64,000 nucleotides of DNA, taken from NCBI GenBank assembly GCA_026419785.1, contig JAODTK010005774.1, forward strand, positions 1-64,000, given 5' to 3'. This DNA is from Sclerodactyla briareus. Its lineage: Eukaryota; Echinodermata; Holothuroidea; Dendrochirotida; Sclerodactylidae. Positions 48,501 to 58,309 of this stretch are shown here, piece after piece; position 1 is the stretch's first letter, and the number at the start of each line of letters is the position of its first letter. A program made the translations under genes and the position numbers. The notes below the pieces were generated by a model. That model ran no database searches. It had not been told where the DNA came from and worked only from the letters and a program-made list of their open reading frames with translations.

Positions 48501-49639
48501 GGGAGAGAACACAATGGAGAAGAAATCATTGCTCTAAGAATAAAACTGAACTGATGGTGCAAAACAATTGTTATTCACCGATTACACTTTCTATCGCTAA
48601 AACACTACTGCAAAAATTTGGCAACGGGACGTTGAAAAGTTTAAAACACAATGCACGGTAATGGGAATGTAGAAACATAAATTAGGGCGATTATAAATGT
48701 GGGCGAGCAGACAAAGCATGCCAGACCGCATCCTCGCGGAATTGCTACCTGCCATTTTTGCAAAGTGAAGGAAATATTCTGTGTACAGAAATATGTAGTA
48801 GGTATCCACTACAAAGGGTGTTATGTGATCCAATTGAAGCAGTGCACCAAAAAAAAAATGCACACTGAGCAGGCAATACCTGCCTGTAAGTGTGACTGAT
48901 TGGAACAAGGTCAATCAGATCTCTCTGTTGGGGTTTGGCAAAAGGTGATAGACCTTCCCTGCTGTGAAAATGGTGGTGTAGTGTTCAGAGAGGTTTTTGT
49001 TTACGACCATGTAAACTTCGACAGTGTGGGCATTGGACAAGAGGGAAATTTTAAATATTTTACCACCAAAAGTCACATCTCGGGTATTTGTGGTTGGACA
49101 TGAGTATAAAAATTTCATTCACGGGCATAAAAATCGAACTCGCTAGAAAAAACGTCAATCCCAATTTATTTCCCAGACGAAGAGGGGCGGGGGGGGGGGG
49201 ACGACTTTATCGTGAAGAGGTCCCTCGTGCCTCTGCGGTCTTGTTTGGACTCGGGCCACGGGCATCTTCAGCACGAGTCCGTCGATGGAGTCGTTTCTAT
49301 CCCTTTTCACAATATATTCAATGGACAGTGGCCATTCTGCATAAAAATCCTGACAGCCTAACTGCACAGAAGCTGCTAGGAAATGTAACTGGATTCTCGG
49401 CTTCTTGTGAACGTGATTGAAGCTCCGTTCATAAAGAATTACATCTGACTGTCCGACGCATGTAGGGAATCGTTATCTCTCCATAGATAACTTTTGTTCA
49501 ATAGAGAGCGATGCGGGCTACTAGAGTGGTCCTGCAGATTTACCATAACGAGAAAGATTCAAGCGTCTCGGCCTGGGAAAACCCCCCACCAACCAAAACT
49601 AATTGGGGAGTTAGACTAATTCCGAAGTGATTTCATGCA
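45516..49639. other. Repeat-rich intergenic sequence without a recognised gene
   Basis: It contains C/G homopolymer runs at 45.97, 46.03, 46.79, 46.86, 47.42, 47.91 and 49.19 kb and a weak member of the G-tract repeat at 46.5-47 kb. Two adjacent plus-strand frames at 48699-49103 are cysteine-containing but match no family I know. Confidence 0.4.
46540..46960 (+). repeat. Possible diverged member of the G-tract repeat
   Basis: TTTTGCATGTTTTCTGGCA, CCCCCGAATTTCTCATCTC, a C run, a G run of about 14 and a T-rich middle occur in the order seen in the 800-bp repeat. Homology is weaker than among the three main copies, and the GCG hairpin is missing. Confidence 0.35.
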
Positions 49640-50400
49640 GTGTTCAGGTTTTCACAAAGCCCTGTTTTGCGATGGCCTTCCCATCCATCAGGTCTATCGA
49701 CTACTTCTCTCCAGGATCAATTGAAAATCTCTAAATTGCCTTCGATACTATTGATCACAGTTATATAATTTATTCACGTGAGGCGTTTCCTTGACTGTCG
49801 CACAATTGGTTTGCAAGCTACCTATAAAATCGCCGGGCGATATGTTCTATGTTCAATATGACATCTTTCATCTGCATATTTGACTAACAATATTGGTCAA
49901 TTTTAGGACCACTGGTTGTTAATCCTTTAGCTATTTGCGGTGGACACTACAATTATTTATCAGATATAATCTAGCCTAACACTTCTGGCAGATATGCCCA
50001 CTTTTGAATTTGATTATATTTGTGATTGGCTCAATTAATCAATGTCTCTAAATTTATTGAAGAAAGCTCGTGAACTTTCGTAACAAATAAAGGATACTGG
50101 CGATTTTTAGTTCTTTGAACGGGATATTAATCACTGCCATCCCCCCATGTTAAGTTTCTGGGTTTAACAAATCGATGAAAATTAAATTGGCAGCAAGCAC
50201 ATTGCAAATGTCACTATAAATATCTAGAATAAATAGTAATCATAGATCATTTGAAATAATATCCCCAGAGATCTCTCCTGACTTTATATAATACACTAGT
50301 GTCTGCCACAATTTGAATTGTCTTTCGGTGCAGTGCGAGTATTTGTTTTCATTAGTAATTTGTATAATTATACAGAACGGATAATGATTTCAACATCAAT
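49640..50400 (+). mobile_element. Degenerate non-LTR reverse transcriptase fragment (L2/Jockey-like)
   Basis: The plus strand reads an AFDTIDHS-like palm motif A at about 49.74 kb, NWFASYL-like residues at 49.81 kb and ILGPLVVNPL at about 49.91 kb (box B). ADMPTFEFDYICDWLN follows at 49.99 kb, where motif C and the following helix are expected. LVCHNLNC occurs near 50.3 kb, a thumb feature. Frames break often. The fragment ends near 50.4 kb. Confidence 0.55.
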
Positions 50401-52639
50401 TCAATACGCTAAATAGACATTGGTTGACAAAACCCGGGGAGCAGGTGTTAACTGATGAATTCCCCTAAATCCGGGAGTGGAAAACGACAAAAAGCCTAAA
50501 TTGTAAAAGTTTTTAACATACTGTTTAAAAATGCTCCTGCTTCCAATTTGCACAACACTATCAAATATCGCATTAGTACGTATCATGATTCTATATGATG
50601 CTCCTTCAGCTTTCTTTCTTTCTTCGTTTTTTGGGTACCCCTTCTGCTTTTTTCCCCCAAGTTCATCCCCCCCCACCCCCCCCATGTCGACTACAAAACG
50701 AAAGCACGACATCATGTGAGCCTAAACCCCCTTGTTTCTACGCTCCATCTCCACCAGCATCCATATCGCTTTTCCTTCTACTCATCTTGCTGTTGTGGCA
50801 TTTTTCGATTTTATATTTTTTCTGTGTCAGCGAAGCCAACAAAGTTACCCTAGATTTGAAGGAGTTACGTATTTGACACTGTTTTGTGTCTCCCGATGAA
50901 CAGTCACATTTTCGCTTCCCTCCCTGAAGTAACACTGTTCCTCTTTTGGCTTGCACCTCCCGAGATAATGGCTCCACTGACAACATAGATTCTGGTCACG
51001 GTAGCTAATATAGTTTTACTGTACAATGACTCACTGCTTGAGGACCCGAACTCGGGACTCACACTGAATCACATGTAATTCGGAGGCTCATTACAGCACT
51101 ATAGTCTATAGTACTCACTGTGATCCTTTGGATCTCAATGTGCTTTTTATCCAGATTCGATTGATGCAATTGTCTGGACGTTTCAAATGTGTTAGCAGTG
51201 AACCCTTTTTTGCATTTTTTTTTCGGCCTCCATTTTTTATTTTGGGGAACTTTAGTTTAAAGAGGCATAGAATATGCATCCACAATTTTTGGCTGCCTCT
51301 TTTTAGGATTTGGATACCCAATCTCCACTCACTCTTGTCCATGCCTAATTCATAGGATCTAAGAACCAGTCACTGTGCAAATTTGAGCATCGACTGAATT
51401 GAACGAATTCGCTTTGCTTTGAGTGATACAGATATGAATAACATGAGTGTTGAGTGGGGAGTGAGTGCGTATTTGTAACATCAGCCCTGTCCTGGCACTA
51501 CTATAATATGTCTTTCATGCGAGAATAGCCAATGATTTTTTTTCTGAGAGAGGTATACCGACGGAGCGCTGAACTATCCAAGTTGTGATAACAGTTGCCC
51601 TTTGCAGATATGTCAGTGCGTAACTACTTAGGCTTACCACATGTACATCTTGACTGGCATGAACAATGTTCCAATAATACTAGAATAATAAGAACATAAT
51701 ATATAAAATAATCATAATCATAATAATAATATAATAATAATATAATAAACCGTGAACGTATTTAAATGCACGAATCCATCCTACAATAATGTGCCATGAC
51801 GCTAACAGAATGACAACTGCGGTCTTGTTTATGAACAACCTGACAACTCCTCAGAGACAATATGCCTCACCCTACAAATTTATAAATCCAGTTTATAACT
51901 GTTCTAAAACATTTTTTTTTATCTGCGTGTGGGGTCGCATCCCACGATGCTCCAGCGGAAGGGGGGGGGGGACTTGAACTTTTGTGGGGTGCCCTCACCC
52001 TCCGCACACCCCAAACTTGCCTATGGACACACTGTGCCCCGCCCTGCCGGTGTTTATGGCTAATGCCGAGTATACGTACTGGTCACAACTACCTACGCCG
52101 GTGGCAATTCAGCAACTTTCAAGGTTATCCTTTATTCTTGAGTCCATAAACTGACCACCCGGTCCTTCCACGAAAAAAGACAACAGTTGACCACCAGGTG
52201 TCCCTGGAATATGAATACGATCCGTCTATTGTTACCAGTGAATTAATAAAAGTGCCAGCGTTGAACCGCGCGGCCATGCGGGGAGGAGTATCACAGTGTA
52301 AAGTGTGCAATACAGTGTGTAGGCCATCTTCCCACCACTGTAGTAGTGACATCATTCACAGATGGTCACTGTCTGAGCATGCTGCGGCGCCCATTGTCTG
52401 GTTAAACTGCCAATTGTGTAAACTAACTTACAATCTTTTAAAACCCAGTGTATGTAGATGGACATTATTCGGTATGTATCTGGCAATGCAACGGCAACAT
52501 ATCGCGATCGACTTGGATCCACCGGATTGATGTTCGAGGTGTAGACCTATTGTACACTCACTTTATTAACTAGTAAGTTTAGACAGTCCTCAGAAGAAAT
52601 TGAGCAAGTGACTCTTATTGATACGACGTCATTGATATT
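50401..52639. other. No gene recognised
   Basis: A 110-codon frame at 52198-52530 includes CKVCNTVCRPSSHHC, which looks zinc-knuckle-like but has no supporting context. C runs lie near 50.68 kb and a G run at 51.96 kb. Confidence 0.35.
51660..51752 (+). repeat. (AAT)n-rich tract
   Basis: ATAATA/ATAATC repeats lead into AAACCGTGAACG. It may be a retrotransposon tail, but no coding remnant is attached. Confidence 0.75.
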
Positions 52640-53400
52640 GTTCCTAACTTGTAACGTAACCTTGGAGTAACCCTCGATGTGCCCATCTTATACATAACGA
52701 CTATCTTACAAATATGCAATCAAGCAACTTTGCTCTCGTAAATTGGGTCTGTCGCTCGTACTTGTCTAGGAAAGGTATAGAAGGCTCGTTCATGCTCATT
52801 ATTCCTCGTATTGATTTCTGTCCTTGTATGTTTATATGGTAATCCAGACTTTCAAATTAGCAGGTTACAGAGAATTCAAATTTGCTGCCAATGTTGTTAC
52901 TCGTACTAAGAAACGTAGCACATTACCCATTCTTATACAATGATTTACAAACGGGCTTCCAGTTAAGAACGCATCGATTATAAAAATTTTGACACTTACT
53001 CTTTCTCTGTTTAGCGCGGGGATCGTCCATCGTTCTTCAGACGTTGTTTGCAAAGTTATCGGGGTCCCACCAGGAGTCTTCGGGCATCTTCCCGCGGGGT
53101 CTTTTGGTTCCGCCGTGCCGCCTGTTTGCGGTGGGGACAGCTTTTACGGTGCTTCGTACTTTTGCGGCAGCTGATGCTGAACTTTGACGATTCCCTAATC
53201 ACCCTAAACGTAAATGGCACTTATAGCATTTCAAGTCTCATTGAAGACCTATCTTTTCCAGAAGTGATGGCTGTTGATGGTCGTTGTTGATTGTTTTTTT
53301 TTTTCATATTTTGTTTGTTCTGTACGGTCAGCGCGTTGAGACGTCTCTTTGTGGACAGTGATATGCGCTTTATAAGAATGGTTTCATTATTATTAATTTA
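52640..53400 (+). mobile_element. C-terminal end and 3' tail of an L2/CR1-like retrotransposon
   Basis: Degenerate frames give NLGVTLDV-like (52.66 kb), NFALRKIGS-like (52.73 kb), YLSRKGIEG, RIDFC and NPDFQISRLQRIQ (52.84 kb). Then ERIDYK-like residues, YRGPTRSLRASSRG at 53.05 kb (family YRPtRsLRSss) and SSLIEDLSF. This is the standard end of L2/CR1-type ORF2. The 3' end is a hairpin-rich GCGCGTTGAGACGTC...GCGCTTTATAAGAATGG followed by (ATT)n at 53.39 kb, also typical of such tails. Confidence 0.65.
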
Positions 53401-53814
53401 ACTAATTACAACCCGTTTATCCCCTGAGACCATTTCGACGTAATAATCTGGTACATTCTGCTGGAAGGGATTTAGGCATAAACCACAGGGATTCTTCATC
53501 AACGATAAGTGGCACAAATTTTTCCCAGCTGTGTGGACGATTCAGGTAAGCAATGTATGGCGGCAACTGTAAAAAATCTTAAGGTCCATATACTTAGAAT
53601 ATAAATACTGGACTTCTCAGACAACTCTATGTTGGATTTTGTTTTTTGGAAAAATGACTCGTCCTGTCGCGAAACGGCCTAATCTGTACTATTCTGACAC
53701 CTAACTGGTAATAGTGGGGTGGGGGGGCGCCATGCAAACTTTCCTTGAAAGCCGCGTAGAATATGGCCAGCACAACCGTCATTGAATCCTCCGACTTCGA
53801 CTGTGGTTCCGAGT

Positions 53815-54620
53815 CCTGATACCGCGAGAAGAAGAACTATGGCCGCTTCCACAGAACGCATTCATATTAGACCTCACTCTTCGACATGTGACCATTGTCT
53901 GACTAGTTGGCTGGTATCGCGAGAGGAGAATCGGACCGCCCTTCACGGAAAGCATTTCATAGACTCACTCTTCATGTCACGTCCACTAGTGTGACTTGGT
54001 AATCGCGAGAAAGAACTATTACCGCTTTTAGAGAAAAGCATCATAGACTCTCTCCAACTCTCATATTGAATGCTACTGTCCGACTGTAATTTTTCTGATT
54101 AATCGCGATCGACGAGAGCGAACCATGACTTGCTTTCACAGAAAAGGATTCATAGACCCCACTCTCAAATTTAAGTGCTACGGTCCGACTGTATTTGGCT
54201 GGGCAATCGAGAGAAACTAACTATGTACCGCTTTCACAGGAACGGATTATAGACCCCCACTCTCATTTGAAGCGCTACTGTCCGACTGTATTTGGCTGGG
54301 CAATCGAGAGAAACTAACTATGACTGTTCGCAGGAAAGGGTTCATATCCTCACTCGTGTCATTGTCCGCTGTTAGCTGTTACTGAGTAATCGCGAGAGAT
54401 GAACTCTTACGCTTTCACAGCACATCTTCATAACTCTGATTTGGTGTCATGTCCGAGTGTATTTGACTGTGTGATCGCGGGTTTAAACTGTGGACCGCTT
54501 CCTCCATGGGGAAGCATTCAACACCCATTGAAGTGGCACTGTACGACTGTAGTTGGCTGGGTTATCGCGAAAAAATACTATGAACGCTTCCGCAGGAACT
54601 CATTCATAGACTGCTCTTGA
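53815..54620 (+). repeat. Satellite, unit about 85-105 bp, about nine copies
   Basis: Each unit carries (T)AATCGCGAGA, AACTATGACCGCTTTCACAG, A(A/G)GCATTCATAGAC, CACTCTCATxT and GTCCGACTGTATTTGGCTGG. The TCGCGAG landmark recurs near 53828, 53915, 54000, 54103, 54205, 54301, 54391, 54473 and 54563. The two units around 54.17-54.31 kb are the most alike. Confidence 0.85.
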
Positions 54621-55384
54621 AACGCCACCAACCTCGCTCGCTGTCATAAGCAGCTTCCAAGTTATGCTGACCTCTGACGGAACATTCTGAAATTTTTCTA
54701 GGAAGTCCCGTTTGTGCCTCAAAGAGCCCCACATAGCTCACCTGATGATAAAAGTTGGCATGCGCAATGCCAAAACGATCAAGATGAAGGATACGAGTAA
54801 GGCTAAACCCAAAGTCGATGAATATCCCGAGTTGGCAATATTTAGAAAGTCAACCTAAATAAATACAACTGTAATATGCAAGTTTATATACAGTATTATC
54901 AATATCTGCTTCGTATCAACAAATGCCAATTATACAAATCCAATGGGCTGTCAATTGTAGTGAGCGCAGAGACTTCATATGGAAATTAGTGATCAAAATG
55001 ACCAGATTGCAATTTCAGAACCCGGTTTTGCTATGGCATTCCCAACTTGGGCATTTGCAATTTTCTGAAGTATTGCAACGGTGTTACTAATAAAGGGTGT
55101 TTAAGGCGGTTCGTTTTGACCATTATTTGACTCGAAATCCCATTATGCATGGCGTAGCTAATGGGGGTCTGCCCCACACTGGAGATTGGAAAACACTTTT
55201 TGACCAGGGTTACCTCTGTACCAAACCCCTAACAATTGACAATTTGTCATTAAGTGACTTCATTTTAACCAAATGTCAGTGAAATTGCAAAAATTTCTCG
55301 CACTTCAAGCAGCATTCACTTTTTCTCAGTCTCCAGCAACACACACACACATACTACATCATTCACATGCTTCATACCAAACCT
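54621..55384. other. No gene recognised
   Basis: AT-rich spacer between the 54-kb satellite and the satellite-family fragment at 55.4 kb. Nothing was identified. Confidence 0.4.
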
Positions 55385-55560
55385 TGACCTTGGTTCACCT
55401 CAATCGAAATGATTGATGACTGCGAAAACTGCATTGTAACAGATGTTTTGCTTTGAACCACACAATGGGGATCAGGTACTCATATGAGAAACAACACATG
55501 CCAAGTATGAGTTTCAACCATCCCGTGGGGTAGAAGTTAATACTAATGTAGCTTGTATAT
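55385..55560 (+). repeat. Fragment of the 315-bp satellite family
   Basis: CACAATGGGGATCAGGTACT, CATATGAGAAACAACACATG and CCAAGTATGAGTTTCAACCA match the second half-unit. The right terminus is not preserved. Confidence 0.5.
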
Positions 55561-55599
55561 CGCTAAATCCATCCCAGGGTTAAAAACAACGAGTAACAT

Positions 55600-56165
55600 G
55601 AGGGTGTTTAGTCCAGCCTTGAATAAGTGCAAATTCGTGACTCGGGCTCGTCGATGTGGTGGTAGCACATTCCATAGTCGGGGTGCTGCAACTGCGAAAC
55701 GCTGATCACCGTAGGATCTTGTCCTGGATGGTGGCTAATCTCAAACTGGTAGCGGCGGTGAGAACGTGTCGGTCGATTGGTGGTTTGGCGCTTCAGGATG
55801 TCGGACAGGTAGCTGGGATTCCAAAACGGATGGCACGGAAAGCGAGAATGAGGATCTTGTACTCGACACAAGCATGCATGGGTAGCCACATGTAGTTCAT
55901 TGCGAAGTTGGTTTTTTGTGAAACATGTGAGAATTTGCTAACTATACATACGATGCGTGCGGCGGTGTTCTGGATTTTTTGTAGAGCAGAAATCTGTGTG
56001 GTGGTCGTACCGTATAAAAATGAGTTGGAATAGTCTAACTGACTGCTGATGGTAGCGTGTATGAGTTTTTCCGTAGTCAATTTGTCGAAATAGTTTCGGA
56101 TTTGCCCACTCGCCGTATGTGGTACATTGAAGACTTGCAGACAGATTTGATCTGGTCATTCATGG
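55600..56165 (-). mobile_element. C-terminal fragment of another L2/CR1-like retrotransposon
   Basis: The minus strand reads NPKLFRQIDYGK then TTEKLIHATISSQLDYSNSF, LYGTTTTQISALQKIQNTAA and RIV (55.96-56.1 kb), a MWLPMHACVEYKILILAF segment and LKRQTTNRPTRS (55.79 kb), and TLDECATTTS-like residues. These match the conserved end of L2/CR1 ORF2 (LDYcNSLLyG, LQriQNtAARiv, LPvrxRieYKill). Only two or three frameshifts occur in 560 bases, so it is younger than the 52.6-kb copy. It is truncated at 56.17 kb. Confidence 0.78.
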
Positions 56166-57056
56166 TGATGAGATGTTGATCATGGACACCCGAGGATCCG
56201 GGTACCTGGTTTTAGAATTTGACAGTTTCCAGAGCCCTAAGGTCGGGCCCTGGACCCACGCCGCAGTCTTTTTTTGCGTAAATGCGCCCATAGGTGCGCT
56301 GCTCGTACAAGGGATTTGGTCTTGTCTGTCTGTCTGTCTTATTCTCGATTCACGTACGAATATCACCCTCCCCGCCCCCCTTGGGAGAAATCTATATGCC
56401 ACGCCCTGGTCAAAGTATTGTTCTAATCAAGGTTCCACAATCACTTTTTCTCACCATGGGGATTGAGAGACACCGCCACAGGCATTTGGTGGGATCGTGT
56501 TATCGTAATTATACATACACCAAAGTTGACAAAATATAAACTTTTTTAAACAAAATTGTCCTCATTCTACCTCACGGGATCCTGTCACTCATTCGGAAAA
56601 AGCCTCTTGCTCATGCGTTTCCGGGGTAAACTTTTCTGGGTAATCCGATGTTGGCGAATAATACTTTCTCACAATCTTCTTTTCTCAAATGACCCCTGAT
56701 TTACGCACACCGAAAGCAAAATATCTTTCTGGTCACCCCCTACCCCCCCCCCCCCCCCAGAAAGGCCTCTACACCTCCAATTGAAGTCTTACTCACTGCT
56801 TATTCCCTCTCATTCTAACATAATTGAACGCTCTACATTTGTTTCCTTTCTTCCCAAGAATCAATTCGTATTCCTCGCCGATTCTCCGGTTTTCTCTTAA
56901 ATTGCAAATGTTTTGTTCAGTTACGTATTCACCTTATTCTGAACCTCGGCAAACTGCAAAACTGCACTCAGTCCATACAGCGGTTGCGCGAGAAGACAAC
57001 TTCCCTCACAAAATATTTGTTATTGCTTACGATGACGAAGCATACCACAAACCACT
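56166..57056. other. No gene recognised
   Basis: Starts at the truncation of the 55.6-56.2 kb retrotransposon. It includes a CTGT tetramer run at 56.33 kb and a 16-C run at 56.74 kb. Confidence 0.4.
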
Positions 57057-57590
57057 GAACGATCACAGGCGCTGCAGGTCAACCACACCACGCACTTGAA
57101 TGATCACGGCTAACCTGCATTCACCAAAACCCACCTAATGATCAGGCCATTGCAGGCCGCCAAACGTAACCCACTGAATGATCAGGCTACGGCAATCCCC
57201 ACACCCCCTAAATGATCATGCTACTGCAGGTCACACAAAACCCACTAATGATCCCGGCTACTGCCGTCACCGACCCCACGAATGATCAGGCTCATTGCAG
57301 GCCGCCAAACGCACCCACTGAATGATCCGGCTACTGCAGGTCACCAAACCCACTGAATGATCTGCTAACGGCAAGGCACCAAACACACTAAATGAACGCG
57401 GCTACTGCAGTCCGCCACACCACTGAATAATAAGGCTACTGTAGGTCACAACCCACCCCCTAATTATCGGCTACTTGCCGTCACCAAACCCCTAAATGAT
57501 CAGGTCTACTGCAGGTCATCAAACCCACTGAATGATCGGCCACGGCAGGCCGCCGAACGTACCCACGAATGATCAGGCCATTGCAGAGGG
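57057..57590 (+). repeat. Minisatellite, unit about 36 bp, about 15 copies
   Basis: The unit is close to AATGATCAGGCTACTGCAGG then TCACCAAACCCACTG. Starts lie near 57057, 57097, 57136, 57176, 57211, 57248, 57281, 57321, 57356, 57391, 57426, 57461, 57495, 57531 and 57568. A variant unit with GGCCATTGCAGGCCGCCAAACG returns several times, hinting at higher-order order. Many units contain CTGCAG. Confidence 0.9.
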
Positions 57591-58309
57591 TTACTCGTTT
57601 AGCTTAGTCACCGATTTGTTACAGTGGAAGTGTAACCAGTCGTGAGAAAATCGACGGCTTGTGAATAGAGAGAGCCTTGTTGCCTCTACCCCACAGTGGA
57701 AACACAGTGTTCGGTATTGCTAATGTCAAGCATCACTCTATATTCGCCTTCATGTCAGTGAGAGCATCCGTATTTATTCTCCTGGTGTTACTCCCATTCG
57801 GGGTTCTGACATTTGACCCAAAGTTCGTCATCGGGAGATAATAAAGGAACGGCGATTTCAATATCAGGCGTATAGTGCAATTGGAGCCTAATACTTTGCA
57901 TTCACTAATGAAGATCTCAGAAACAACACGAAAATGTCGTCTTTACCACGCGCAAAACCTCGAGGTAGGTAATATAGCCTAATCTATGTGCAAAGCTGGA
58001 AAATCAAAACATTGAGATATAAAAGGACGAGCCACAATTGTAGTTTACTGTTGTGAACTTCGTATATGTTTTCCAATCAGCAAACACAAGTCCCACAACG
58101 AAAGACTTCATTGACAGGTGGTAGCCTTTACCGGAATCAAAAGTGCGTTCCATATTTTTCACTACATTTGGTTCGTTCATTCCAAACAGAAAATAGTCAG
58201 TTTGCGTGAAAAAGAAGCGTATAGTTCTGGCAGACGCCCGGTTGATTTGAAATTTTTTTTCGGTACGACTTAGACGACCCCACGCGATTTCGCAGAATAA
58301 TGTCCATAT
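57591..58309. other. No gene recognised
   Basis: Unique-looking sequence between the 36-bp minisatellite and retrotransposon copy B. A 108-codon minus-strand frame at 58004-58330 shows no motif. Confidence 0.4.

Noticed and set aside
48699-49103. Two adjacent frames with Cys/His residues as a zinc-finger protein
   Set aside because: The spacing does not fit a known finger and the opposite strand is equally open.
52198-52530. CKVCNTVCRPSSHHC as a zinc knuckle
   Set aside because: Single short match without a surrounding domain or splice sites.
57057-57590. Regular short repeats as a CRISPR array
   Set aside because: Units are contiguous with no unique spacers, and the sequence is clearly animal; this is a minisatellite.
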